A stretch of DNA of 64,000 bases from positions 496,001 through 560,000 of the forward strand of contig NZ_JAINFK010000001.1 in the NCBI RefSeq assembly GCF_019966575.1. The letters are read 5' to 3'. A model generated the notes under the pieces. It saw only the letters and a list, made by a program, of their open reading frames with translations. It searched no databases and was not told the origin of the DNA. Positions 42,024 to 52,841 of the stretch are shown piece after piece; the stretch's first letter is position 1, and each line of letters begins with the position of its first letter. A program made the translations under genes and the position numbers. Source of the stretch: Oricola cellulosilytica (GTDB taxonomy: Bacteria > Pseudomonadota > Alphaproteobacteria > Rhizobiales > Rhizobiaceae).

Positions 42024-43001
42024 ATGGGTACGAAAACGAGCAAATCCGTCCGCGAGGCGGTCGCGGATCAGAAAGGTATCCAGCAGCAGGTAGACCGGGC
42101 CGACGAGCGCAAGTCAGATTCTGACGAAAAGGGGGCGATGCAGGCGGGCGCGCGACGCTATCCCGAACCGCCCTTCCCGCAAGGCCACCAGGAAAAGCCG
42201 GGCGCTGAACACGCGCTCGACCCCGAGCCCATGCATGACGCGCCATTCTATATCGGCTCGAAGAAGCTGGACGGAAGGGTCGCGCTTATCACGGGGGGTG
42301 ATTCAGGTATCGGGCGGGCTGTGGCCGTACTCTTCGCCCGGGAAGGCGCCGACATCGCCATCAGCTATCTCAGCGAGTCCAAAGATGCGGAAGAGACCCG
42401 CGAGGCAGTCGAAAGGGAGGGCAAGCGGTGCCTGCTGTTGCCCGGCGACGTTCAAGAGGAGGAGTATTGCCGCAGCGCGGTCGAAAAGACCGTGCAGGAG
42501 TTCGGTCAGCTTGACGTTCTCGTCAACAACGCCGCGTTCCAGTATCACGCGTCCGATTTCGAGGATCTCACAACCGATCACTTCGACACGACGATCAAGA
42601 CGAACCTGTACGGCTATTTCTTCATGTGCAAGGCGGCGGTTCCGCATCTGAAGAACGGTTCCGCCATCATCAACACCGGATCGACCACCGGAATAGACGG
42701 GAGCGGCAGGCTCGTCGACTACTCGATGACCAAGGGCGGAATTCACGCTTTCACGAGGGCGCTGTCATCCAATCTCATGGACAAGGGAATCCGCGTCAAC
42801 GCGGTCGCGCCCGGACCGGTGTGGACACCGCTCAACCCATCGGAACGCCCCAGCGACCAGGTTTCCGAGTTCGGTTCTAAGGCGCCGATGAAGCGGCCCG
42901 CGCAGCCGGAGGAAATCGCGCCGGCCTACGTCTTCCTCGCCTCGCCGCACTGCTCCAGCTACATCACCGGAGAGATCCTGCCGATCATCGGCGGCTACTG
43001 A
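42024..43001 (+). CDS. Short-chain dehydrogenase/reductase, YghA-like
   Basis: This NAD(P)-dependent oxidoreductase has 325 aa. A polar, disordered N-terminal tail of about 75 residues is followed by the Rossmann domain: TGGDSGIGRAVA (cofactor glycine motif), 'LVNNAAFQYH', the catalytic Ser in 'INTGSTTGI' and the Tyr-Lys pair in 'YSMTKGGI'. The long N-terminal part and 'ALDPEPMHDAPFYIGSKKLDGRVALITGG' are typical of the YghA / general-stress SDR group. It has its own gap of about 187 nt upstream and ends at a terminator shared with rpsA. Confidence 0.93.
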   Translation: MGTKTSKSVREAVADQKGIQQQVDRADERKSDSDEKGAMQAGARRYPEPPFPQGHQEKPGAEHALDPEPMHDAPFYIGSKKLDGRVALITGGDSGIGRAVAVLFAREGADIAISYLSESKDAEETREAVEREGKRCLLLPGDVQEEEYCRSAVEKTVQEFGQLDVLVNNAAFQYHASDFEDLTTDHFDTTIKTNLYGYFFMCKAAVPHLKNGSAIINTGSTTGIDGSGRLVDYSMTKGGIHAFTRALSSNLMDKGIRVNAVAPGPVWTPLNPSERPSDQVSEFGSKAPMKRPAQPEEIAPAYVFLASPHCSSYITGEILPIIGGY

Positions 43002-43043
43002 GAAAAGAAAAAGGCCGCCGGGAGCTTGCGTCCCGACGGCCTT
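43001..43043 (-). terminator. Rho-independent terminator of rpsA (shared gap with SDR)
   Basis: A 13-bp stem (AAGGCCGCCGGGA with TCCCGACGGCCTT, one G-T type mismatch) with a 7-nt loop lies at 43011-43043 between two convergent genes. On the minus strand it is followed by a T-rich run (43001-43010), so it is a good terminator for rpsA. In the plus direction the T-run is weak. Confidence 0.85.
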
Positions 43044-43063
43044 CCATTTGCAGTCGAGGGCGG

Positions 43064-44764
43064 TTATTCGCCGTCGCGGTTCTTCAGGGCCGCGCCCAGA
43101 ATATCGCCCAGCGAAGCGCCGGCGTCGGTGGAACCGAACTGCGCGACGGCTTCCTTTTCCTCGGCGATTTCCAGCGCCTTGATCGAGACGGTAATGCGGC
43201 GCGTCTTCTTGTCGAAGGAGATCACGCGGGCATCGACCTTCTGGCCGACCGAGAAACGCTCGGGACGCTGCTCGTCGCGATCACGCGACAGGTCGGAGCG
43301 CTTGATGAATGTCTCAACGTCGTGGTCGACGAGCTTCACTTCGAGACCCCCATCGGTAACGCCGGTCACTTCCGCCGTCACGACGCTGCCCTTGCGCAGT
43401 TCGCCGGAGCTGGCAGCCTCGCCGACCGCGTCGCGGCCGAGCTGCTTGATGCCGAGCGAGATGCGCTCCTTCTCGACGTCCACGTCAAGAACGACGGCCT
43501 TGACCACCTCGCCCTTTTCGTAGTTCTCGATCGCCTGCTCACCGGGCATGTTCCAGTCGAGATCCGACAGGTGAACCATGCCGTCGACATCGCCTTCGAG
43601 GCCGATGAACAGACCGAACTCGGTCTTGTTCTTGACCTCGCCCTCGACGATCGCGCCGGAGGGATGGTTCTGCGCGAAGGCTTCCCACGGATTTTCCAGC
43701 GTCTGCTTGAGGCCGAGCGAGATGCGGCGCTTCTGCGGATCGACTTCGAGAACGACGACCTCGACTTCCTGCGTCGTGGACAGGATCTTGCCGGGGTGAA
43801 CGTTCTTCTTCGTCCATGACATTTCGGAAACGTGGATCAGGCCCTCGATGCCCGGCTCGATCTCCACGAACGCACCGTAGTCGGTGATGTTCGTAACCGT
43901 GCCGGTGATCTTCTTGCCGACCGGGTAGTTCGTGCCGATGCCGTCCCAAGGGTCGGCCTGAAGCTGCTTCATGCCGAGCGAGATGCGGTGGGTTTCCTGG
44001 TTGATGCGAATGATCTGGACCTTGACGGTCTGGCCGATCTGCAGGATTTCCGACGGATGATTGACGCGGCGCCATGCCATGTCTGTGACATGCAGAAGGC
44101 CGTCGATGCCGCCGAGATCGACGAACGCACCGTAATCGGTGATGTTCTTGACCACACCCTCGACCGTCTGACCCTCTTCGAGGTTCTGAACGATTTCCGA
44201 ACGCTGCTCGGCACGGCTCTCCTCGAGAACGGTGCGGCGCGAGACCACGATGTTGCCGCGGCGCTTGTCCATCTTGAGGATTTCGAAAGGCTGCGGATTG
44301 TGCATCAGCGGCGTGACGTCGCGCACCGGACGGATATCGACCTGCGAACGCGGCAGGAAGGCCACGGCGCCGTCGAGATCGACTGTGAAGCCGCCCTTGA
44401 CCTGGTTGAAAATCACGCCCTCGACGCGTTCGCCGGCCTCGAACTTCGCCTCCAGCTTGACCCAGCTCTCTTCGCGGCGCGCCTTGTCGCGCGAGAGAAC
44501 GGCTTCGCCGAGTGCGTTTTCGATCCGTTCGACATAGACCTCAACGGTGTCGCCGACCTTCAGCGTACCGTCCTTGGCCTTGGCGCCGAATTCCTTCAGC
44601 GCGATGCGGCCTTCGACCTTGAGGCCGACATCGACGATTGCCATGTCTTTTTCGATGGCGGTGATGGTGCCCCTGACGACCGAACCTTCGCTGGTGTCGC
44701 GGTCCTCAAAAGATTGCTCGAGGAGGCTTTGGAAGTCCTCCCGGCTGGGATTCATTTCTGACAT
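43064..44764 (-). CDS. rpsA: 30S ribosomal protein S1
   Basis: This is the mRNA-binding ribosomal protein with six S1 domains in 566 aa. I use ATG 44764 (MSEMNPSREDF), the standard alphaproteobacterial start; the frame extends upstream without homology. Repeats such as 'VVKNITDYGAFVDLGGIDGLLHVTDM', 'VTNITDYGAFVEIEPGIEGLIHVSEM' and 'VKNKTEFGLFIGLEGDVDGMVHLSDL' mark domains 3-5. It follows cmk by 139 nt, as in most Rhizobiales. Confidence 0.98.
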   Translation of the reverse strand: MSEMNPSREDFQSLLEQSFEDRDTSEGSVVRGTITAIEKDMAIVDVGLKVEGRIALKEFGAKAKDGTLKVGDTVEVYVERIENALGEAVLSRDKARREESWVKLEAKFEAGERVEGVIFNQVKGGFTVDLDGAVAFLPRSQVDIRPVRDVTPLMHNPQPFEILKMDKRRGNIVVSRRTVLEESRAEQRSEIVQNLEEGQTVEGVVKNITDYGAFVDLGGIDGLLHVTDMAWRRVNHPSEILQIGQTVKVQIIRINQETHRISLGMKQLQADPWDGIGTNYPVGKKITGTVTNITDYGAFVEIEPGIEGLIHVSEMSWTKKNVHPGKILSTTQEVEVVVLEVDPQKRRISLGLKQTLENPWEAFAQNHPSGAIVEGEVKNKTEFGLFIGLEGDVDGMVHLSDLDWNMPGEQAIENYEKGEVVKAVVLDVDVEKERISLGIKQLGRDAVGEAASSGELRKGSVVTAEVTGVTDGGLEVKLVDHDVETFIKRSDLSRDRDEQRPERFSVGQKVDARVISFDKKTRRITVSIKALEIAEEKEAVAQFGSTDAGASLGDILGAALKNRDGE

Positions 44765-44903
44765 TGATACTCCTGGCGTGTCCGGAATGTTTTCCTTCGG
44801 ACACAAGCGCCGGCGGGTTGGTGTTTCGTTGCTCCAAACGGCAATCCGGCCCATCTTTTGCGTGCGGGCCAAATCCGGCGCGGGGATCGCTGTTCGGAAG
44901 CTG

Positions 44904-47615
<2,712 letters not shown>

Positions 47616-47703
47616 CGAAATGCGCGCCGCGGGGACTTGATCTCCGCGCGGCGCAAATGTATCGAACCGCGATCCGCGCCACATACCTCGCGCGGTTACG
47701 GTC

Positions 47704-47779
47704 GGGGCCATAGCTCAGCTGGGAGAGCGCCTGCATGGCATGCAGGAGGTCAGCGGTTCGATCCCGCTTGGCTCCACCA
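47704..47779 (+). tRNA. tRNA-Ala(GGC)
   Basis: This is a 76-nt tRNA with acceptor stem GGGGCCA/TGGCTCC and encoded CCA at 47777-47779. The D-arm is TAGCTCAGCTGGGAGAGC, the anticodon loop ATGGCAT gives GGC, and the T-arm GCGGTTCGATCCCGC is complete. It is 36 nt from the 3' end of the cupredoxin gene on the other strand and marks the left side of the accessory region. Confidence 0.97.
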
Positions 47780-47814
47780 ACCAACCTCCACCATCATGGG
47801 TCGCCGGACGGTCC

Positions 47815-48264
47815 TTATTTGATCGTCGCCGACGCGCGCATACCGGCCTCGAGATGACCGGGAAGTTCGCAGGTGATTTCGGAGGCTTCCATCGTCTGAA
47901 CCGGGACAATGTACCAGTCGACGGTCTTGCCCGGCCCGACCTCCACCTCGTTGATGTGCCCCTTGACCTCGGCGATCAGATTGCCGTCGGGATCGGTCGC
48001 CTCGATCTTGCGGGTGAAGACTCTTTCGCCCATCTCATTGAGTGCGACCTCATGCTTGATCTCGTCGACATTGACCAGGATCAGCCGGTAGGCCTTGCCG
48101 GTCTCGAATTCGAGCACGTCCGGCTTCATGTACATTCCATCATCGCTGCTGCCGAGCTCTATGGTGACGTCGACTACATTTTCGCGGCTCAGATCGCCTT
48201 CCGCCAGAGCCGGATTTGTTATCGCTACTGCAAGCAGCGGAACGGCGGCTATAAACGGTTTCAT
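47815..48264 (-). CDS. Secreted cupredoxin (type-1 copper protein)
   Basis: This periplasmic copper electron carrier or copper-binding protein has 149 aa with a signal peptide (residues 1-21, ending ALA-E). The type-1 copper ligands are all in place: His71 (IKHEV), Cys132 and His137 (TCELPGH), and Met142 (AGM). The fold is plastocyanin/azurin-like, with an additional 'DDGMYMKPDVLEF' start that resembles copper-resistance cupredoxins. The partner is unknown. It lies alone on the minus strand between tRNA-Ala and the degenerate region. Confidence 0.9.
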   Translation of the reverse strand: MKPFIAAVPLLAVAITNPALAEGDLSRENVVDVTIELGSSDDGMYMKPDVLEFETGKAYRLILVNVDEIKHEVALNEMGERVFTRKIEATDPDGNLIAEVKGHINEVEVGPGKTVDWYIVPVQTMEASEITCELPGHLEAGMRASATIK

Positions 48265-48480
48265 GATCGCTTCCCTTCTCTTTTACAGCGCACCGATGCT
48301 CTCGATGCACTGATCAGGATCGCGAAGAATTCCCGGCTTCGCCATGACATCGATCAATCGGGCCGGGCTTCTGCGCGATCAAGGGTGGAGCAAGACCTCG
48401 GATGGGCATCGGACGATCGGTCCTGCCAGGTCCAGCGCCGGCAACCACAGCCGCCGCGCCGGGCAATTCGGCCGAAACGG

Positions 48481-48606
48481 GTTACTGCACGATCAGCAGA
48501 TGCAGCGAGGCCTGCGCATGGCGCCAAATTTCAACATTGCTGGTTTCTTGCAACAATCGTTTTCCGCCCATCCGGACAACGAGGCGCTTGTCGCGGAATC
48601 CGAGGG
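48481..48606 (+). repeat. Relic copy of the adenylating-ligase 5' end (direct repeat, copy 1)
   Basis: About 126 nt match 52716-52841 in the same orientation, with about 15 mismatches counted by eye. The match covers 37 nt upstream of the ligase start and its first ~29 codons; both copies can be read from an ATG as M-x-x-NFNIA and then SFSAHPDNEALVA. After this the copy breaks off at the end of the chemoreceptor fragment. It is therefore a decayed 5' fragment of an AMP-ligase gene and not a functional gene. The rest of the 48265-48607 gap holds nothing I recognise. Confidence 0.85.
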
Positions 48607-48607
48607 G

Positions 48608-49084
48608 TTACGCCGCTCTCTGTTCGTGAGATTGGACAGCGCCGTGACCACGGAATCGTGCAATCGCCCCATCGAGTTCCTCGATCTCCTCGACCAGCGC
48701 GTGGATAGCCGCGGTCGTCTCCTCGGCCATCGCCGCGTTCTGCTGAGTCACCCTGTCCATGTCGTGGACAGCGCCGTTCACCTCTCCGATTGAGGTCGAT
48801 TGCTCACTCGACGCGGCTACCAGCGACGCCACGTTACCATTTATCGTTTCGACCTGCTTTCCTATCTCCTGAAGGGCCTCACCCGTTCTCGTGACGAGAT
48901 CAACGCCCCGCCCAACGGACTGCGTGGATGTCCGGATGAGACGTTCGATTTCTTGGGTGGCGGTGGCAGAGCGTTGCGCCAGTTCGCGAACCTCCTGCGC
49001 CACCACCGCAAATCCTGCGCCTGCATCCCCTGCCCTGGCTGCTTCCACTCCGGCGTTGAGAGCGAGGAGATTGGTCTGAAACGC
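48608..49084 (-). pseudogene. Methyl-accepting chemotaxis protein, C-terminal fragment
   Basis: The frame encodes the tail of a chemoreceptor signalling domain. It starts abruptly inside the most conserved hairpin ('[39 protein letters not shown]') and continues to '[18 protein letters not shown]' and a normal stop at 48608. No sensor domain, membrane segment, HAMP domain or first half of the signalling coiled coil is present; the sequence before about 49084 is unrelated. An in-frame ATG at 49174 could translate it with about 30 foreign residues. It looks like a gene broken by a rearrangement at 49084-49180, directly beside the Slam gene. Confidence 0.85.
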
Positions 49085-49178
49085 TTCGAGATCCGGTAAG
49101 GTCAGAGGCTCTTGGCATTTCCGAATTGTGCACTTTGAGTTTGGAAGTCCCTCAGGGCCGGCGTTCCCAGGCATCCCT

Positions 49179-50465
49179 TTAGAATTGCCTGTGCGCCCGC
49201 AGGACGAGGTCTGTGCTCGAGAAGCGATAAAGCGGGACGTTCGAGCCGTGTTTCACATAGCGCGCACCCACGTAGGGAATTGTGCCAAAGAGCTTAAGCC
49301 GTTCATGAGCGAAGCCGATTTGCAGGCTCGCCTCACGGTCCTTTCTTGGCTCGGATATCAGCGGAAAGTCCGCATCGTAGAACTTCTCCTCCCAGGAGAA
49401 CGAGAAATCGGCATACAGCCCGCTCTGCCACGTCCTTCCCAGCGTTGCACTTGCCCGCCCGCCCCTGAAGCTTAAGTGTCCAGCGCGCGTAGTCTCCCGC
49501 GTAAACCCAGCTCCGAGCGTGAGCACAGAAGAACCTGGCAGCTTTCGCTTCCATGCCATGTCGGCTTTGATCCGTGTTCCATCCAGATACGGCCTGTCAC
49601 GGGAATCTTGCTTGACCGCTTCCGTCGTCACATCGAGGCGATCCGACGGCGAGAGAAACAGACTGGTTCCTGCTGCCATCCCCCATCGCCTGGCATAAGG
49701 ACGTCCCCCCTGCCACTGAAGTTCCGAGACGGGGCCAACCCAGAAGTTGTTCGCTCCTCTGTAGACGACAAACCGAAGGCGCGGCGATAGCGTCAGAAGA
49801 TCTGTTTCGGTCCCGTAGATCCCTCGCTCCACTCCCGCCGTGACCGACGCCATCAGTTCGTTGAGCTCCCCAGTCTGAAATCTTCTGAAGGCAGTCGCCG
49901 ACGCTGTGGCGGTGATCCCGGCCCCTTGCTGGGCCTCAGGTGCGATCGCGAAAGGAAGGTCGTTCAGGTAGACGGTGTCCATCGCGGTTCCCTTCGTGAC
50001 ATTGGTAGAAGGGATGACGCCGCCAGCCATCGAGATGCCACCGTCGGGATGCATGCGTTGGTACATGGCGACCGCACGGCCGTACTCGGCTCGTATAACA
50101 GGGTCGTCTACGGCACCCATGTTGCGCCTGATCCAATAGATGGACTGTCTACTCTTGCCTTGTGCAAGAAGGGTGTTGATCAGAAGGTGTCGAATTCGCA
50201 CGTCATGAACGCCAATGTCTTCTAGGCGTCGGGCCAGGGATTCAGCGTCTTTCGCGTTGCCGGAAGCGAGAAGCGCGTATCCGCGTACGTAGTCGGGCAG
50301 CCAACCGAGGCCCGTCTTCGCGGCCATGCGAGATGCCATTACCGCAGCCTCTGGAAAATTTTTCCGTCCGATGGAGCGATCGATCTCAGAGATACTCTGC
50401 GCGTGCGCGGAATAGATTGTGCAGGCGAAGACAAACAAGATCGGGATGCACGCCAGTAATCTCAT
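49179..50465 (-). CDS. Surface lipoprotein assembly modifier (Slam-like, TPR + DUF560 barrel)
   Basis: This outer-membrane protein has 428 aa. A signal peptide (residues 1-22, AHA-Q) is followed by an alpha-helical TPR-like domain (about 25-130, '[25 protein letters not shown]') and a beta-barrel domain from about 150 to the terminal phenylalanine. Alternating aromatic strands ('[26 protein letters not shown]', '[16 protein letters not shown]') and a final aromatic residue are typical of outer-membrane barrels. The pattern is that of Slam proteins, which move lipoproteins to the cell surface. The next gene upstream in the operon encodes a lipoprotein with a TbpB-like barrel, the expected client. 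Slam cassettes are best known in Neisseria and Moraxella relatives. Confidence 0.82.
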   Translation of the reverse strand: MRLLACIPILFVFACTIYSAHAQSISEIDRSIGRKNFPEAAVMASRMAAKTGLGWLPDYVRGYALLASGNAKDAESLARRLEDIGVHDVRIRHLLINTLLAQGKSRQSIYWIRRNMGAVDDPVIRAEYGRAVAMYQRMHPDGGISMAGGVIPSTNVTKGTAMDTVYLNDLPFAIAPEAQQGAGITATASATAFRRFQTGELNELMASVTAGVERGIYGTETDLLTLSPRLRFVVYRGANNFWVGPVSELQWQGGRPYARRWGMAAGTSLFLSPSDRLDVTTEAVKQDSRDRPYLDGTRIKADMAWKRKLPGSSVLTLGAGFTRETTRAGHLSFRGGRASATLGRTWQSGLYADFSFSWEEKFYDADFPLISEPRKDREASLQIGFAHERLKLFGTIPYVGARYVKHGSNVPLYRFSSTDLVLRAHRQF

Positions 50466-50544
50466 CGAATACCCGGAAATTGGGGCGGACCGGACCAGCG
50501 GCCCGCCTCGGATTACATCTGGGTGGTCTGCATTTCACTGCAGA

Positions 50545-51585
50545 TCAGGGTTGCTTGTACCCGGTAACTGCGCCGGTAATCACGTGGGAGGTACCTTCGC
50601 CGGCAATGACTGCGCCAACCTCGCCCGCTCCGGTTCCGTAGAACCGTCCCACTGCCACCGCCTCGGTATCGGCGCTGATTCCATCGGCCGCTAAACTCGT
50701 CTCCGCTGCAGCGTTGAGCGAAAGATCTGACGCGAAACCGTTCTGCACAATCGCCGCGGAATCCAGCAAGACCGACGCACCCTGGCCCGAGATGTCCGTC
50801 CGTGTTTCACTGAGCCCTCCGCTGCCATCGGTTATCCTACGACGCGCCTCGCTGAGATCGACCCGACCCGATACGGTTCCGGCCCCGAAGTCCGCTTCAA
50901 GAGTGCTGTCACCGCTGTAGACGCGCCGGTTTTCGTTGCCCGCCACGCTAAAGTCCACCTGCTTGTTGTAGGCGTCGATCCGACCGTAGCCCTTGTAAAC
51001 AGCCGCCCCCGTTTTCGGCATGTCCGACGGGGCCGTTTCCAGCCCGACAAAACCGAAACCATTAGAGAACCCATCCGCATCGTCTGCCGTGACGGTTCCT
51101 TTGGAGTTGGTCCGCACTCCGAACCCGATGGGTACCATCGCGGAATCCGGGGCTGAAAGCGCGTCAGGGGTGGTACCGGCAACCAGAGCGAACAGGTACC
51201 CGATCGTGCGCGGTGTACCGCTCGAGTCGTTCATTTTCTGCTCGTAGAAACCGCCTGTCTGAAGATCGGTCGCGGTAAATGTCACTTCCTCGCCGGCATA
51301 ACGGAGAATATAAGCGTCAGCGGTCTTTTCGATTTCGACTTTGGCAGGAGCCTTAAGGCTAACGATACTAGGGCCCCCGAATGCCTCGGCGGATGTGACT
51401 GCCCCGCCCTCAAGTTTGTCGCCCGGGTTCACGAGGTGCTTGGAAATCGCGTCCACCACCACAGAGGCGTAGGTAGCGTCATAAGCACTTGCATAAGGCG
51501 CGAGCGCGGGTGTGGAAGTGGTGCCGCATCCGGCTAGTCCCGTACCTGCTGCCAGAAGGCAAACTAACGTGTTCCAGTATTTCAT
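50545..51585 (-). CDS. TbpB-like surface lipoprotein (putative Slam client)
   Basis: The product has 346 aa from ATG 51585, which begins a lipoprotein signal (MKYWNTLVCLLAAGTGLAGC) with lipobox LAGC and lipidated Cys20. The body is beta-rich with little helix. The C-terminal 36 residues ('AVGRFYGTGAGEVGAVIAGEG' at 311-331, ending 'ITGAVTGYKQP') match the G-x-FYG-x-x-A-x-E-x-G barrel signature of TbpB/HpuA/factor-H-binding-protein-like surface lipoproteins. The gene lies 79 nt upstream of the Slam gene on the same strand, the classic arrangement. The ligand (iron, haem, or other) cannot be read; no TonB receptor gene is in the window. Confidence 0.78.
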   Translation of the reverse strand: MKYWNTLVCLLAAGTGLAGCGTTSTPALAPYASAYDATYASVVVDAISKHLVNPGDKLEGGAVTSAEAFGGPSIVSLKAPAKVEIEKTADAYILRYAGEEVTFTATDLQTGGFYEQKMNDSSGTPRTIGYLFALVAGTTPDALSAPDSAMVPIGFGVRTNSKGTVTADDADGFSNGFGFVGLETAPSDMPKTGAAVYKGYGRIDAYNKQVDFSVAGNENRRVYSGDSTLEADFGAGTVSGRVDLSEARRRITDGSGGLSETRTDISGQGASVLLDSAAIVQNGFASDLSLNAAAETSLAADGISADTEAVAVGRFYGTGAGEVGAVIAGEGTSHVITGAVTGYKQP

Positions 51586-52227
51586 GAGCGTTCTCCGACG
51601 TATGGTTTTTTCAACTACCGACCGGATCACTAGTAGTCGCGCCTGAGAGCCCCCGCATGACCCATTTGTACTATGGGAAACTTGGCGCACCGATCTCCGA
51701 GATCGACCAAGGAGATTGGGGCCGTGCAGTATTTTTTCGCGACTTCGGCCTGCCGCGGAACGGGTTTTTCATTTGCCGGTACGAGCTATAGCCTCTTTGG
51801 ATCATGCAACATCGCCCGTATGGGCCCATCATAGACGCCGATTCTCGACAAAACTCCTTGGGTTTTGCGGAAGGATACATCGATCCACGTCCAGCCTTTG
51901 CTCGAGGTCCCTCGCGCCTCCTGAATCGGTTCTGATTATGCCAAGGCAGTTAGGAAGTCAGATGCGCATTCGATTGGGCCCGAGGGCTATAAACCGCACA
52001 GGGGTGGGGGTGACCATCAGGACCGGCGTTGTTCCTTCCATGTGTGCGGGGAAAGTAAACCGCGTTGCAGCGGGCCGCCACAATCACCGACAAGGAAACC
52101 GGAATGATGTCAGGCCAAGCACCCAATATATCCGGACAGGGTGTGACACAGTGGGAATCTGCATCTGACGATTACCGCAGCACATGTGTTCGGTTCCAAG
52201 ATGAGAGGCCCCGGACAGGAGACCATC
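51586..52227. other. Long non-coding gap, divergent between TbpB-like and small membrane gene
   Basis: This 642-nt stretch contains no frame with recognisable homology. It is less GC-rich than the flanking core genes. A near-perfect short dyad (CGATCTC/GAGATCG) lies near 51690-51705. Short open frames exist on both strands but have no family features or convincing start signals. It probably includes the promoter of the Slam cassette and that of the small membrane gene, and may hold gene remnants. Confidence 0.55.
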
Positions 52228-52581
52228 GTGACACAGGACCAGAGAAACTTTCTTAGCATGGCTCGGTTGTATCAGTACGGCAATATTATGCGCACAACGA
52301 TCTTTGCATATATTGCTTTGGCCGCGATCATGGAACTTGGCCCAAGCGGTTATTCGGCTCCGCTGACTGTGCTGGTAGTCGCGGTAGCTGCTTACGGAAT
52401 CCTCGGGGGCGGGGCCGCGCTCGATGACGTCAGCAATCTACGGGATGCCATGGACGAAGACATGGCCGCCACAAGCTTCGGAAAGGCCGTGAAATCCAGA
52501 AATATGCGGGCCCTGAAGATGACTTCTACGGCGGTGCTGGCGCTAATCGGCATCGCCGAGCTCTATGCACTGTTCGCTTAG
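52228..52581 (+). CDS. Small membrane protein of unknown function
   Basis: The product has 117 aa. I prefer GTG 52228 because AGGAG lies eight nt upstream; ATG 52201 is an in-frame alternative. It has three hydrophobic segments at about residues 20-36 (TTIFAYIALAAIMELG), 42-62 and 95-115, with an acidic loop 'DDVSNLRDAMDEDMA' between the second and third. I recognise no family. It lies 171 nt upstream of the ligase operon on the same strand and could be its first gene or an independent one. Confidence 0.7.
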   Translation: MTQDQRNFLSMARLYQYGNIMRTTIFAYIALAAIMELGPSGYSAPLTVLVVAVAAYGILGGGAALDDVSNLRDAMDEDMAATSFGKAVKSRNMRALKMTSTAVLALIGIAELYALFA

Positions 52582-52715
52582 GTAAAGGCACACCGCGTTC
52601 AACGAAGTGCGCTTGGCTAAATTCTCTAGAACATTTACTATTCATCGCCGACTTAATTTAACTTATATCGATTAAGGTAAACAACTACTTTCCCTTCTCG
52701 CTTCAGGACCTCTTT

Positions 52716-52841
52716 GTTACTGCATAGTCAGCAGATGCAGCGAGGCCTGCGCATGACGGCGAATTTCAACATTGCTAGCTCCTTGCAAGAATCGTTTTCC
52801 GCCCATCCGGATAACGAGGCGCTTGTCGCCGGAGCCGAGCG
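52716..52841 (+). repeat. Direct repeat, copy 2 (start of the adenylating-ligase gene)
   Basis: This is the intact counterpart of 48481-48606, in the same orientation and 4235 nt away. It covers the ribosome-binding region and first ~29 codons of the ligase gene. The two copies bracket the chemoreceptor fragment, the Slam cassette and the small membrane gene. Confidence 0.85.

Noticed and set aside
48344-48708. Plus-strand frame that would fuse the ligase relic to sequence opposite the chemoreceptor fragment
   Set aside because: After the relic ends the frame is a shadow of the chemoreceptor fragment, and no adenylation core motifs follow.
51716-52168. Open frame in the gap upstream of the small membrane gene
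   Set aside because: Composition is low-complexity Arg/Ser-rich, there is no good ribosome-binding site and no recognisable family.
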